A stretch of 64,000 nt of DNA from positions 51,907,920-51,971,919 of the forward strand of contig OY282606.1 in NCBI GenBank assembly GCA_958298945.1. Reading direction: 5' to 3'. Below the pieces are notes generated by a model. It did no database searches and had not been told where the DNA came from. It was given only the letters and a program-made list of their open reading frames with translations. A program made the position numbers and the translations under genes. The DNA comes from Atherix ibis (taxonomy: Eukaryota > Arthropoda > Insecta > Diptera > Athericidae). Positions 21,307 to 33,937 of this stretch are shown piece by piece; the first letter of the stretch is position 1, and every line of letters starts with the position of its first letter.

Positions 21307-23098
21307 AAGGTAAATGTTGTCTTTTCTGCAATTAATTTCTGACGAGAATTTCTATCTACAAAAAACGAGAGAAATACCATTTTTCATATTAATCATAAGA
21401 TGACCCGATTTATATTTTCATATTAATCATAAGATGACCCGAAAAATTCCCACTTTCAACGTATTTTATTTAAAAAAATCGTAGCAATTTACAATAAGCA
21501 GAAATTAAGAAAAATAAAACAAAAAAATTCCATTTTCTTTATCTGTTACGGCTCTGGGCCTAACCATAATTATTATATAATTTACTTTAACTAATAAAGT
21601 GTACTTAAATAAATTAAAATTGTTATTTAATTAATGGTCAGGAAAATAACAGAAATGAAACTAAAAAAAAATAATCAAATATTTGAATACTGTCACTAAT
21701 TACTAAAATGAGCGTCTGCCTGATTCTAGCCATATTTATCGTCATGAAATGTGAGACTCACACTAGTCCAGGCGCAGATGCTGATACAGGCGTAAATTGG
21801 TAAATGGAAAGAAAAGAGAAGAAATGTAGACAAAATAGAATTGAGGCTCGCGACAGGCTATTTATTATGCACCAATTGCAATTTACATCTTGTAATAATA
21901 ACAATAATAATGATAGGAGAATAATAGAGAGTACGTCGAGGCGAAATGCAATAATTCCATTCATTTAAGAACAGTTTCAGTAATTCTAGTGACTGCCTGA
22001 CATCCCCGCGGAGTCAATTTGGTAAAATATCGCGGAAGAAATATTCGCTAACAAACTGTCAATAGAATAAGAAAGAGCAGGAAAGGGAAAAGTATACGAT
22101 TCAAATTTTCAAGTAAAAGTCTGACACTAGATCTCCTCCCTCTTACTCATCTCTCTCGCATACTCCTCCTAACAACTTTTAGCGCACGTTCAATTGTGAG
22201 AGTGGTCGTCTGGTTATCTCGAAACATTCACGTGCGATGCTTCACGTTATCATTGACACCAAATGCAATTCTTCTTCTACCAATGGTCTGTGAATACTCT
22301 CACTCTCTTCCGCATGTGGTTGATAACGAACCAATGGTGAGAGCCAAACTCATTATTACAAGAGTAACCTTTGTTAAGTCTCAGAATGATTTCGCCGCTA
22401 GTGGCTCTACAATCTTTTTAAAATTCTCATTTGCGATCTGTTTTGTTTTTCTTTTTTATATTAACATTTTTTGGTATTTTCTTAATGTAACTCAGTTTTT
22501 TTAGGCCTTATTCATGTTTTGGTAAATTAAGAGTAAAATTAATAAAAGAATTTTTCAGACTGGTTCTGTAATCTTTTTTTTTACTAAAAAGAAAAAAATT
22601 TTCGCTCTTTTTTACTAAGAACCAAAGTACAAATTCTTCAAGCAAGTAGAAAGAAGTGTCATTTTACGATAATAAAAAAGTCATTTTCCTTTTAAGTTGA
22701 AAATTCGGCTTTATTCGGAGAAAATGAGCAAAAAATCAGATCTTCTCTTCAGCAGTCGATAGAAAACTTTAAAGTCACCTACGTTAAAATAGCTTTCACT
22801 TTCTATAAGCGAGCTTGGCATTCCAAGAGAAATTAATAAGATTATCCAGGCTAACCAAACTTTTGTGCGAGGAAGTATAAAATTCAGAAACCGACGAGGA
22901 GACGCACAATTGTCCATTATTTTTATTCTGTCGCTGAAAATATTAATTCGTATGACTTAAATATAATATGTCGTTCAGAAAGAGCTGTATAAGAAGCCTT
23001 CACCAAGTTTTAGACAGCATCAAAAAAATTTAGGCTACACATTTATGGATGGCAACGTTGGCGTCAACTACAATAGTTAGTATAACTCACATAGATAT
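21307..23098. other. Non-coding stretch
   Basis: Contains a tandem duplication of about 35 bp at 21384-21445 (unit with CATATTAATCATAAGATGAC) and an AAT-type simple repeat near 21890. A less AT-rich part at 22090-22400 has CTCTCAC/GTGAGAG inverse repeats but no recognised gene. Nothing else was seen. Confidence 0.45.
21384..21445. repeat. Tandem duplication of about 35 bp
   Basis: TTCATATTAATCATAAGATG followed by ACCCGA occurs twice, separated by TTTATATT-type sequence, identical over the core. Confidence 0.9.
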
Positions 23099-23865
23099 AG
23101 GAGATCTGTTTAAAAAGTATCGCGAATTTTGTGTTTTTTCAAAAATTATTTATTTATTCATGAATATATATTTTGCTCCCTTCAAAGTAATCCCCACCAG
23201 ATATTATACACTTGTGCCAAGGTTTCTTCCAATCCTCGAGTCACTTCAAAAAATCATTTTTCTGATCTTGTTCAGCTCCTCCTTCGATGGCGTCTTTATC
23301 TCCTCAATCGTAGCGTAGCGTCATCCTTTCATGGGGCTCTTTAGTTTCGGGAACAAGAAAAAGTCACAGGGGCCCAGATTTGTGGACTACGGTGGCTGCT
23401 GCATTATAAGTGTGTTGTTTTTGGTCAAAAATTAGCGCACAAGCAACGATTGGTGAGCAGGGGCGTTATCATGGTGCAAAAGCCAATTTTTGTTCTTCCA
23501 CAAATCTGGGCGCTTCTGGCGGATAGCTTGCAGGTAATATTCCTTATTGACCATTCTATCCTGTGGCAAGAACTCATGATGCACCACGCCCCTGCAATCG
23601 AAGAAAACTGCAAGCAAAACCTTCATATTCGACCGAACTTGACGCGCTTTTTTCGGCCTTGGCTAGTACGGCAGCTTCCATTTGGATGATTAAGCTTTAG
23701 TTTCCACGTCATAACCATAAATCCATGATTCGTCACCAGTTATGGCCCTCTGGAGCAAATTTGGGTCATTGCGGACTGAGTCCAACAGCTCCAATGTTAA
23801 TGCGATGCTGTTTTTGGTCGAAATTGAGCAATTTTGGTACGAATTTCTCGGCGACCCGTCTCTTT
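23099..23865 (-). mobile_element. Mariner A3, 5'-truncated, fused to C2
   Basis: Family A copy on the minus strand. Its 3' end (GAGATCTGTTTAAAAAGTAT, a diverged terminal repeat) is at 23099. The 5' third is missing and the sequence passes near 23865 into the 5'-truncated mariner C2 on the opposite strand. One deletion that removed both 5' ends explains the arrangement. Confidence 0.85.
23152..23865 (-). pseudogene. A3 mariner transposase fragment
   Basis: Minus-strand relic from KFVPKLLNFDQKQHRINI to the C-terminus. It keeps VLLAVFFDCRGVVHHEFLPQ and LHHDNAPAHQSLL, with frameshifts elsewhere. It lacks seven residues after YYLQ (VMRKLRE in other copies), the same 21-bp deletion seen in A5, so the two derive from one source copy. 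The HTH domain is absent. Confidence 0.82.
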
Positions 23866-24882
23866 GTAATTGGGGAGATGATAATGTTTTTGATTAATTT
23901 GAAGAAATCGGCTGCTGAATCGCATCGAATGCTTATGGAGGCTAATGGCGACAGTGCTTTATCGGAAACAAAATTTCGAGATTGTCGGTTCAAAGATGGC
24001 AATTTTAACTTGTGTAACAAGAAGCGTAAAAATCGGCTTAGGAAGGTTGAGGACCATCAATTGCAGGCTCTTTTGGACGAAGATGATCCCAAATCGCAAA
24101 AAATGCTCGTGGAGCAATTGGGTGTTAGTCAACCAGCTATTACCATGCGTCTGCGTACCATGAGGAAGATTGAAAAGATCGGAAAATGGGTGCCGCATGC
24201 ATTTTTGGAGCGACGCCAAAACACATACGAAATCTTGCCCGCCAGCCAAAAAAGACGGTCGTTCCTGCATCGGATTGTGAGTTGATCGCGGCCAACTATC
24301 AACAACTTCCCCAAGACCAAATCGCTTTGGACGGAAGACGATTCTGAGCGTTGGGTGGGATCAGCCTACTGTGATAGTCTACTATGAGATGTTGAAACTT
24401 GGTGAAACTGTCAATGCCCACCGCTACCACCAACAACTGATCAAATTGCACCGTGCTCCGCGTGAAGAAACGACGGATTATCAACAAAGACATGACAAGC
24501 TGATTTTCCTCCACGACAACGCACCATCGCACACGTCAAAAATGCTCCGAAACTACTTGGAGACACTCAACTGGGAGGTCCTACCCCACCCCGCTTATTC
24601 ACCAGACCTGGCCCCTTCCGACTTACACCTGTTTTCGTCGATGGGCCACACGCTCGCAGAGCAGCACTTCGATTCTTACGAAGACGTTCGAAAATGGCTT
24701 GATGAGTGGTTTGCCTCGGAAGAGAAGGAATTTTTTGGCATGGTATCCACAAATTGCCCGAGAAATGGGGAAAAATGTGTAGCTAGCGAGGGCAACTACT
24801 TTGAATAAATTTGTTTTTGCTTTCTATGAAAAAACATGTATTTTTTGACTAAAAAACAGCGGATTTAAGCTTATACACCTGG
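23866..24882 (+). mobile_element. Mariner C2, 5'-truncated
   Basis: Mauritiana-type copy whose right end TTAAGCTTATACACCTGG is followed by TA. The left terminal repeat and leader are gone; the sequence starts within the N-terminal codons, next to A3. Confidence 0.88.
23890..24808 (+). pseudogene. C2 mariner transposase, two open pieces
   Basis: Begins inside the protein at NLKKSAAESHRMLMEANGDS. The first piece (to 24285) holds the HTH domain with LEDHQLQALLDEDD-like helix, VEQLGVSQPAITMRL and KWVPHAFLERRQ. A deletion after FLHRIV removes the first catalytic motif. The second piece (24371-24808) is open for 145 codons with FLHDNAPSHTSK and YSPDLAPSDLHLF, so two Asp remain, then FDSYEDVRKWLDEWFASEEK and EGNYFE. 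Upstream, the same frame runs into antisense A3 sequence. Confidence 0.88.
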
Positions 24883-24884
24883 TA

Positions 24885-27676
24885 AATATCGATTATACTA
24901 ATGAACAATGAATTTGATAAAATTCGGGTGCTAGCAATTTAGTTTAAATAAAAGAAATTTATATCAAAATGGGTATTTAATTTTTTGGTTCCGTGTGAAA
25001 ATAATTTAAGTTTCCTTATTCTACAAACAAATTGTCGTGTAGAAAATATCGTGTAATATTAACATTTTCCGTAAATATGGTTAACGCTAGTATTGGAATA
25101 GTTTTATTTGTTTTTGTTGGTCTAAGAGGAGCCTTAAATAGTGCCATTGTTACTGAAATAAAAATAATCTTAACCCATCTATACCCAAAACACGTTCGTT
25201 CCGGACGCCACTAAGAGAGAAAAAATCTTTTTTTTGTCTCCTTTATTTTTTATCTAATCATCCACACCTTATCGTCTAGAAATTGGGAAGTTTTTCAGAT
25301 CGCGTACAATAGTAGCATGGGCAAACAATGACGCCAATAAAATGGCACTCACACTCCTTCTCAATATTAACGAAATACCACACCTGCTGATGAATGACCT
25401 TGAATTATTACGTGACCACATAAACTTGCGTAATAGTTGCTCGTAATAGAATTTCACCCAAAACACAATAATACAAGGCCAACATGATTGTGACGTCATA
25501 ATTAAAATAACGCAGAAAATCTGTTTTTGTTGTTCAAAATCTAAATCGGCAGCTGACATTTCCAACAGAAAAACATGAGTTCAAAACGCGAACCCCATGA
25601 TTGACTTGGTATCAAATTTCAAAATGAGTTTTCTCAATTTTTCTTTTATTTTTAATTATGAGTTCCATCGTAAATTTTGTTTTGCTCTTCTTTCTTTTTC
25701 GATAAAGGAAACTCACTGCTTTGATTATGTCTCTTTTCAGGTCTGTATGAGAAGTTTCTAACTGGCTACGAGTACACAAGTCTCGTCAAAACTGACACAA
25801 CCAATGAGTATGTCATGCTGTTTAGTTATGATTGATTCGCTGTGTTTAGTAAACCGACGGAGTGAGTGAGCCTGATAGATGACCTACTAACTCAGTGACT
25901 GACTTTGTGCGGTTTCATTCTTTAAGACCATCTCTTTCACCTATCTTCATTCCATTCAAATAACTAATCACCAGGACTATCATGTGTTTTATCTTTTTTA
26001 TTAAAATATTTTTTTTCTAGACCTTATCACCATTTACCTATTCTCCTGTGCATATTAGTAGCCATTCCCATTTCAATTTTATTAGCTCGACCACCTCTCG
26101 CTGTCCATTTCAACCAAAATTTAGTAGTAGGTGTGTTGTGTTATGATTTCATACCATATATAGTCTACATACACACCCCTCCAGCGCTCACTCCTTCGCA
26201 CTCATATATTTCTGGCCGGGACAAAATTTAAAAAAAAAAAAAAAACCCGATAGAGTAAACGTTCCGAGGCGCATGGATTGCATAATTATTTTTACGATAA
26301 TTTAAGTGCCATTTTATTGATAGTAAAAAATTTTATGATACACTAAATGAATTATGAACGCCGATGGATTGTGTTGCGATAAAAACGATAGGGATTAATT
26401 TGATGCCATGTGTGTGGAAGGGGGTTGTTTTTAGGTGATCGGTATAGTTTTTCGGATGAGTTTTATTGGAATATGGAAGTGTATTAGCATCAATCAATAT
26501 TATTGTACTCGCGAACGCACGCCAGACCATTTTATACCTCCTAAAAGGAGTGCGAATTGCCCCTCAATGAAATTATTTTCTTTCCTCATTCATTCTTATC
26601 ACCATAATTACTACAATCGGCATAATCGTCATTATTATCATTATCATTACCCCAACATAATCATGAGTATCGGCACTTTCTGTATGCCACTATTACTCGT
26701 ATTTATAACCCTCCACACCACCGAAAATAATTTTTCTATTTTCATCTTCACTGAGCGCCTATTATTCATTCCGAAATTCACGTTGACTCTCTTCTGTCAC
26801 TCTTTGCATGTGCTTTTTGGCAACATTTCCATTCGAAAAATCATTACCAATACTCAACACTAACTTCCTAGATGTATTAATCAGTTACCTACCCTATCAT
26901 TTTTTTTTAATTTTTAATTTTTTAATATATTTTTTAAATAATTTTTTTTCTTTTGAAAAGTTCTTTGAAATTTTTTTCGAAATTTTTTCATGCTATTTTT
27001 TTTATAGTTTAAAAATGATTTATTTAAAATATTCTTTTAGACGATCAATTTTTAAAGTCTAGTCTACCCTCAATATTTTTGAAATGATTTTTTTTTCTGT
27101 ACTCCTCTTGGCATTTAAAATTTACTAAATTTTTTTTTTTTTGGAATTTAAATTTTTTCCATTTTTAAAATTTTCATATTTTTTTATTGTAACATTTTGA
27201 TTTATTAGTTCCCAGTTGGAATTTTATAGCAAAAAAAATTATTTTATCATAAATTTTATAGTAAAAAATTATAAGCTTTTCCGTTATTTATTGATATTAA
27301 AATAAAATTTTATAAAAAAGAAGAACCACTTTGATGGTGACTTTAATAGTTTCTTTTCTGATTTATATTTTTTGAAATAAAAACTTTTTTTTTTTAACTT
27401 GGATTTAATAAATTTTTTTTTTTGTTGGAATTATTATTATTTTTTAGGAGCTTTTCTATTTGGATTTTCCTCTATTTTGATTACTTTTTTTTATTAATTT
27501 GTTTGTTTTTTTTCTTGAATAATAAAAGGTTCTGTTTTCTGGCGGAATTTTTGTATCATCCGACGAAATACATTTGCTTGTCTGCCCTCTTTTTTGCAAA
27601 AATAAGTTGACACGTTCCCCGGTGTCTTATAAAAGCAAATCTGCAAATTGAATTGAAAAAATTTACTTTTGAGCAA
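24885..27676. other. Non-coding stretch, mixed composition
   Basis: 24885-25700 and 25730-26200 are moderately complex but have no recognisable domain. A 98-codon minus-strand frame at 25269-25565 has no known motif. There is an A-run near 26230 and an ATT/ATC simple repeat at 26590-26670. From 26880 onward it is nearly pure T/A runs. Confidence 0.4.
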
Positions 27677-27678
27677 TA

Positions 27679-28931
27679 TGAGGTCTGTTCAAAAAGTATC
27701 GCCAATTTTGAATTTCCGCTGGTTATGTATATTTGATATTCGATATTTTGTGGCGTTATGTTGGTACTCATATCTCTCACTTATACCGACAAGTTCGGCC
27801 ATTTTGAATGTTCAGTTAATTTTTGACAGCTGCTTGCTTGCACGGGTTTAGGCTTGTCTTCAGAATTTTGTGTGAAAAAAAAATTAATTGCGCGAACGCA
27901 TTCCGAATGTTGACTGTGGCATATGGTGAAGCTACTTGGGACTGAAGCAACGTTTATTGGTGGTCGAAAATGTTCTCAGAGGGCCGAGAAGATGTGAACG
28001 ACGAAAAGCGTGCCGGACGCGCGAGCACGTCAACAACAGATGAAAACATTGATGAAGTGAAGAAAATAGTATGGCCAATCGTCCAATCACCGTTAGAGAC
28101 GTTGCTGAGAACTTAACCATTTTTACCAATGATTTGGATGTGAGACGGGTCGCCGCGAAATTCGTACCAAAATTGCTCAATGTCGAGCAAAAACATCATC
28201 GCATTAACATTGCTAAGGAACTCCTGGACTCTGTCTGCGATGACCCAAATTTGCTCCAAAGGGTCATAACTGGGGACGAATAATGGGTTTATGGTTATGA
28301 TGTAGAAAACAACGCTCAGTCATCGTAATGGAAGCTGCCGCACGAGCCATGATCGAAAACAGCGCGCCAAGTTCGGTCGAATGTGAAAGCTTTGCTTACA
28401 GTTTTCTTCGATTGCAGAGTCGTGGTGCACCATGAGGTCTTGCCACAGGGTAGAACGGTCAATAAGGAATATTACCTGGAAGTTATGCTCAAGTTGCGCG
28501 AAGTAATCCTCCTGAAACGCCCCGATTTGTGGAAGAACAAAAATTGGCTTTTGCATCATGATAACGCCCCTGCTCACGCATCGTTGCTTGTGCTCGAATT
28601 TTTGACCAAAAACAACACACTTATAATGCCGCAGCCACCGTTTTCCCCAAATTTGGGCCCCTGTGACTTTTTCTTGTTCCCGAAACTGAAGAGCCCCATG
28701 AAAGGACGACGCTACGCTACGATTGAGGAGATAAAGACGGCATTGAAGGAGGAGCTGAACAAGATCACAAAAAATGATTTTTTAAAGTGCTTCAAGAATT
28801 AGAAAAAATATAGGCACAAGTGTATAATATCTGGTGGAGATTACTTTGAAGGGGACAAAATAGACATTCATGAATAAATATATAATTTTAAAAAAAACAC
28901 AAAATTCGCGATACTTTTTAAACAGACCTCG
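27679..28931 (+). mobile_element. Mariner A4, near full length
   Basis: Family A copy. The left end is GAGGTCTGTTCAAAAAGTAT after TA, and the right end inverse TTTTTAAACAGACCTCG is followed by TA. About 1.25 kb. A deletion between the leader and the N-terminal codons removes the start codon. Confidence 0.92.
27862..28877 (+). pseudogene. A4 mariner transposase, decayed N-terminal half
   Basis: The N-terminal part is out of frame and lacks an ATG. The first motif is ITGDE followed by a stop, then WVYGYDVE. The C-terminal frame 28383-28802 (139 codons) has VFFDCRVVVHHEVLPQGRT, LHHDNAPAHASLL and SPNLGPCDFFLFPKLKS. All three Asp codons are recognisable across frames. A stop after KCFKN truncates the tail; GDKIDIHE follows in another frame. 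Confidence 0.87.
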
Positions 28932-28933
28932 TA

Positions 28934-31405
28934 TATAATTTAGTTTAGTTGAAAAAAAATTTGGATTATAACCAAATACAACAAAAATAAAATTCCTTTT
29001 TTATTTAAAATAGAAAAAAAATAATATAAAAACCCCTATTCTCTAAATACTATCGTTATTAAAGCTGCTCCGCAGGATGGCCTTCTTACTCCTATACTAT
29101 AATAGTGCTCATATTTTTTATATTTGTTATTATTATTTACAAAAGAAGACCCTAAGGGAATAAGCAAAATGAAGCATGGGAAAATAAGAGCTATAATAAT
29201 AAATACCAATTTTAATTTTAAAAAAATTGTATGAAAATTTTTAAAATTATTTCTTATAATTTTCTTCTACAAATAAAATTTAGAAAACTTAGAATTTATA
29301 AAGAATTTTGTTATACAATATAAAAATGACCATTTAATTTTGTTCAGGTCTTATTACAAAAAAATTATTTAAAATATATTAAATTAAACCATTTTTTTTA
29401 AAATATTGTGTGGCAGCCTGTATTTTAAGATAAATACTTTTCCAACGTATTCGGAAATTTTTTTTACTATAATTATAGTAAAAATGTACATAAAAATTCT
29501 AATAACTAAAATTACCTTTAAAAAAATCTGGAATCCGTTATATTTTTTTTGGTTTAAAATAATTGCTTAGAAAGAGTTGGTTTTTTTCAAATTCGTTCTC
29601 TTATTGGCAATAATGGACGACTGACTGTAAAATATTCCATAATTCCTTCCCTCATGACACAGGTAGAGTAATTTCTGCAATTATTTTCGAGATTACTTCG
29701 TAGAACTGATAAAACATAACTCATAAATTAATTGTTTGAATCGGAATCAAGGTACCTGTTCAGTCGATGGCAGTTAATAGAAAACGCTAAGGTATGCGAA
29801 AAGGTAAGATGTGTAAGGTGTGCCATCCATCCCTGATGGTGCGTTGTTTATTTGAAATGGTATTTCTTCTTTTCTTTTCAAATTCAGTAATAAACGCTTC
29901 ACCTTCACTGGTAATAACGATTTATGGCATAGGTTTCGAGAGACACCATTTTAGCCTTGAATTTATTATTGAATTTAATACCATAAAGGCTTGAATTGCT
30001 TGAATGGCTAAGGAACCATTTTTACCTTCATTGCATTGCATAAAATTGCATAGGTTTTTTTATAATTTTTGTCGAAATATAAAACAACTCTAATGGTTAC
30101 TAATAACAATGTCGTTTTCACGCTGAATTTCCTGTGCAGCAGAGTTTCAAGGATGTCTGCATAAGCAAAATAATAGTTTCTTGATGCTATGTTAAGTATG
30201 GGAGACCGACACCAAAAATATTTTGACTAAAAGTTATGGTATTTCTGACTTTTGTCGTTAGTACCAGATAGTGATGGGAAACAACAACAAATCGGGGGAC
30301 TAAAAAAATAAAAATTTCTTAAATTGGTTTTTTTTTTGTATTTCACGGTTGATAACAAATAATTTGAGATTCAAAACTAATAATAAAGGTGTGCATGAGA
30401 AGTGCTATTGTGTTTATATATAAAAAAAAAAACATTTTTTCCTCATAACTTTTTGTTGTTTAACGCAAAACAAATGCCCACAAATACAACGACTACATTT
30501 CCTCTTAACATATCATAATTTAAGCTTAAGAAAATAACTGGAATGCTTAACTGCTGAAAAGTCAGAAATCTACAACAATTTTAGCTTCTTTTACCTATAA
30601 TATGAATAATCGAGTTGAGAATATTTTAAGACGATTTTAGACGAACCTCACCTACGCCATCAACTACATCCAATAAACATTTCTGCTAACTGCCTCCGTC
30701 CATGTTGTCGGAATGGAGGCACACCTTTGCATACTAAAAAGGGTGTTCGACTTTCCGCACACGATACAATTTGAGTGGCCTGTGTTCGATTATAAGTTAG
30801 AAATAATGGATATGTACACGTGTTAATTTAACTACGTAAAAGTGGAGAAAAAAAAATACACAAAACATTTTCTCACAAAATAAAAATAAATTTTTTTAAA
30901 TTGTTTTAACGATTAAATAAAATGCCGATAATACTCGTATTAGAATTAAATTCAATTTGACTGTAATATAAATTTTGTCTTACAAGGTTTACTTTTATTC
31001 TGTTGTAGCCTTGGAGCTATGGAAAATGGTCAAACATTTTTTTTTTAAACAAAAAATTTTTACATTCAAAACGAACGTTTTATATATTTTTTTATTTTAT
31101 ACACAAAAAAAAACTTGTTAATAGTAATTAAAAATTTAATAGTAAACCCCCAATTAATATTATCATATATTAGAGAAATTTATGTAGAAAAGTTCGAAAA
31201 TATTTTTAACAAAATAAATAATAAAATTAAGCGCACAAATGAACAAGATTTAATTAAAAAATATAATTGGAAGAATTTGGTTTGTTCCTTCAAAAAATTT
31301 ATCAATAAATATGAAAAATTTTAGTTCATTTTAAATAATCCGTTTAGTGCTTTTTTTATTTTTATTAAGCTCTATTAATAATTTTCTGATAAAAGCGAAT
31401 TTATC
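28934..31405. other. AT-rich non-coding stretch
   Basis: No transposon ends or motifs. Open frames at 29794-29994 and 31115-31324 have biased compositions (the latter very rich in Lys, Asn and Ile). Around 30650-30800 the DNA is more complex but nothing was recognised. Confidence 0.4.
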
Positions 31406-31579
31406 TATCAGGAATATAAGCTTAAATCCGCTGTTTGGTCATTGACGGCGTGAGTGAGCGTATTAAGCTACCATGAGCACGCCATACTTTTTTTTATGAG
31501 TTTGACATCTACGAGGGTCATTCAACAAGTACTTAGCTTACAAAAGAAAAACGAAAATTTTGGAAATGTGGCAATTTAT

Positions 31580-32581
31580 TTTTCCACATAATCTCCTTCA
31601 AGCTCGAGATACACTTCGCCCAGCGATGCTCTAACTTTTTTATCCCGTCCAAAAAATAAATTTTGTCGAGGGAAGCAAAAAAGGCCTCCGTGGCGACGAT
31701 GGCCTCCTCATTCGACCCAAATCTATTCCCGGCGAGTGATTTTTTCAGGTTTGGAAACAAAAAGTAGTCACAGGGGGCCAAATCTGGAGAGTACGGTGGA
31801 TGGGGCAGCAATTCGTAGCGCAATTCGACCAATTTGGCCATGGCGACGGCGGAGGTGTGAGCTGGCGCGTTGTCGTGGTGGAACAGCACTTTTTTCTTCA
31901 CAAAGCGGGGCCGCTTTTTCTTCAATTCGACGTCAAATCGGCCCAATAAGTCAGCATAGTAGCGCCCCGTGATAGTTTTACCCTTCTCGAGGTAATCGAT
32001 GTGGATCACAGCTTGTGAATCCCAGAAAACGGTGGCCATCACCTTTCCGGCCGATCGAACAGTCTTCGCCTTCTTCGGAGCACGTTCGCCGGGTGAAGTC
32101 CACTGTTTCGACGGTCACAAAACGACGCAAGAACTCCGCTGGATTGCGCTGAAACAGCGCCAAACACGTCGTCGATGTGGTCTCACGGTTGCGCTTGTTT
32201 TCCGGTGTGAGCAAACGCGACACCCATCGCGCCGACAGCTTTCTCATGCCCAGTTCTTCGTGTAGAATATGATGCACCATTCCTACTACGATGCCCACAG
32301 TCTCAGCTATCTCATGAACCTTCAATCGACGGTCTGCCAACACGAGATCGTGGACTTTTTTTAACGTTTTCTTCTGTAGCAGCCGTTTTCGGGGCATCTG
32401 GGCGTGGCTCATCAAAAACCGACGTGCGGCCACGAACAAACTCGTTGAACCAATTCTTGACGGTCGCCATCGAAGGAGAATAGTCACCATACACAGCATC
32501 CAAGCGATCTTTGATTTCGCTGCGCGTTTTCCCTTCCAAAAACAAGAATCTAATCACCGAACGATATTGTTCTTTTTCCAT
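31580..32581 (-). pseudogene. H2 mariner transposase, first Asp deleted
   Basis: ATG at 32581 (MEKEQYRSVIRFLFLEGKTR). The HTH domain has EIKDRLDAVYGDYSPSMATV, a frameshift near 32360, then VHDLVLADRRLKVHEIAETV and LSARWVSRLLTPENKRNRE. A deletion after RRFVTV removes the DETW motif with the first catalytic Asp. The last frame (31533-32042) has MATVFWDSQAVIHIDYLEKG, LFHHDNAPAHTS and SPDLAPCDYFLFPNLKKSL, so two Asp remain. It ends with a frameshift near RWAKCI. Confidence 0.9.
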
Positions 32582-32614
32582 ATTTGTGCAATCGACCGAC
32601 ACGCTCGCTTTCAA

Positions 32615-32660
32615 AGGCTCCTAATGAAGGGAATCGACTGAAAACTAATGAAGGGAATCG
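32615..32660. repeat. Tandem duplication in the H2 leader
   Basis: CTAATGAAGGGAATCGACTG is present twice, separated by AAAA. It lies between the H2 start codon and its right terminal repeat. Confidence 0.9.
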
Positions 32661-32822
32661 ACTGAAACTTTGACAGTAGGCTATTAAAAGAATGTACTAT
32701 ACAATTCTTTTGTGACAGCAGTTCCATCGGGCGGTGAGGCTAAGTACTTGTTGAATGATTCTCGTATCAATATTAGTCAGTGTACATTATCAAAAACAAC
32801 ATACATTTTTCCTTTGGTAATC

Positions 32823-33837
32823 ATGTCTAGTTTTGTGCCAGAAAAAGAGCATATACGGGAAGCTCTGCTTTTCTGCTTCAATTTCAATAAATCGGTTGCC
32901 GAATCGCATCGAATGTTTATGAAGGCCTATGGTGATAGTGCTTTATTGGAAACAATGTGCCGATATTGGTTTTGTCGGTTCAAAGACGGCAATTTTGACT
33001 TGTCGAACAAGAAGCGTGAAAATCGGCCTAGGAAATTTGAGGATCATCAATTGCAGGTTTTTTTGGACGAAGACGATACCCAATCACGAAAAATGCTCGC
33101 GGAGCAATTGGGTGTTACTCAACCAGCCATTTCCATGCGTTCACGTGCCATGGAGAAGATTGAAAATGGGTGCCGTATGAATTGCACGATAGGCAGATGG
33201 AGCGACCAAAAAACACATGCGAAATCTTGCTCACCAAACAAAAAAGAAAGTCATTCCTGCATCGCATTGTGACAGACGATATTTTGATAATCGAAAACGC
33301 AAGAAATCGTGGGTTGATCCCGGCCAACCATCAACATCTTCCCCAAGACCAAATCTCTTCGGACGGAAGACGATGCTGTGCGTTTGGTGGGATCAGCAGG
33401 GTATCGTCTACTATGAGATGTTGACACCTGGTGAAACTGTCAATCTCCACCGCTACCACCAACAATTGATCAAATTGCACCGTGCTCTGCGTGAAAAAAA
33501 GACGGATTATCAACAAAGACATGACAAACTGATATACCTCCACGACAACGCATCATCGCACACGTCAAAAACGGTCCGAAACTACTTGGAGATACTCAAC
33601 TGGGAGGTGGTACCCCACCCCGCTTATTCACCAGATCTAACCACGCACAACTACCGCCTGTTTTCGTCGATGGGCCACACGCTCGCTGAGCAGCACTTCG
33701 ATTCTTACGAAGGCATTCGAAAATGGCTTGATGAGTGGTTTGCCTCGAAAAAATGGGAATTTTTTTGGCGTGGTATCCACAAATTGCCCGAGAGATAGGA
33801 AAAATGTGTAGCTAACGAGGGCAAGTACTTTGAATAA
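32823..33837 (+). pseudogene. C3 mariner transposase, near full length but broken
   Basis: ATG at 32823 (MSSFVPEKEHIREALLFCFN). The N-terminal frame is open to 33272 through the HTH domain (KMLAEQLGVTQPAISMRSRA). Small deletions then shift the frame and damage the first motif (VTDDIL). The frame 33217-33798 contains KKSWVDPGQPSTSSPRPN, MLCVWWDQQGIVYYEML and YLHDNASSHTSK. The third motif reads LTTHNYRLF, so the third Asp is Asn. A stop follows HKLPER; GKYFE is in another frame. Confidence 0.9.
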
Positions 33838-33920
33838 ATTGTTGTTTTTGCTTTCTATAAAAAAAAATGTGTTTTTTTGACTTAAAAGCAGCGAATTTAA
33901 GATTATACACCCAGTAGAAT

Positions 33921-33937
33921 AGGTGTATAAGCTTAAA
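33921..33937. repeat. Solo C-type terminal repeat
   Basis: AGGTGTATAAGCTTAAA lies 7 bp beyond the right end of C3, in the orientation of a left end. Nothing of a second element follows before A5. It may be a leftover of another C copy or a local duplication of the end. Confidence 0.7.

Larger units (their letters stand above)
31510..32766 (-). mobile_element. Mariner H2, irritans-like, inside C3
   Basis: Both ends carry TCATTCAACAAGTACTTAGC-type inverted repeats after TACGAG, with the TA target at each side. Length 1.26 kb. Related to H1 in protein but clearly a different element by its ends. Confidence 0.93.
31408..33914 (+). mobile_element. Mariner C3, mauritiana-type, split by H2
   Basis: The left end TCAGGAATATAAGCTTAA and right end TTAAGATTATACACCCAG are inverted repeats, each with TA outside. 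Without H2 it is about 1.25 kb. The H2 insertion is in the leader, between GAGTTTGACATC and TCAATATTAGTCAGTG, which are contiguous in C4. Confidence 0.92.

Noticed and set aside
22180..22360. Inverse CTCTCAC/GTGAGAG repeats suggesting a foldback element
   Set aside because: Arms are only 7 bp and spacing is irregular; no target duplication.
25735..25840. Possible exon starting after TCTCTTTTCAG
   Set aside because: About 30 codons open (LYEKFLTGYEYTSLV) but no 5' splice site or homology recognised; pyrimidine tracts plus CAG are frequent here.
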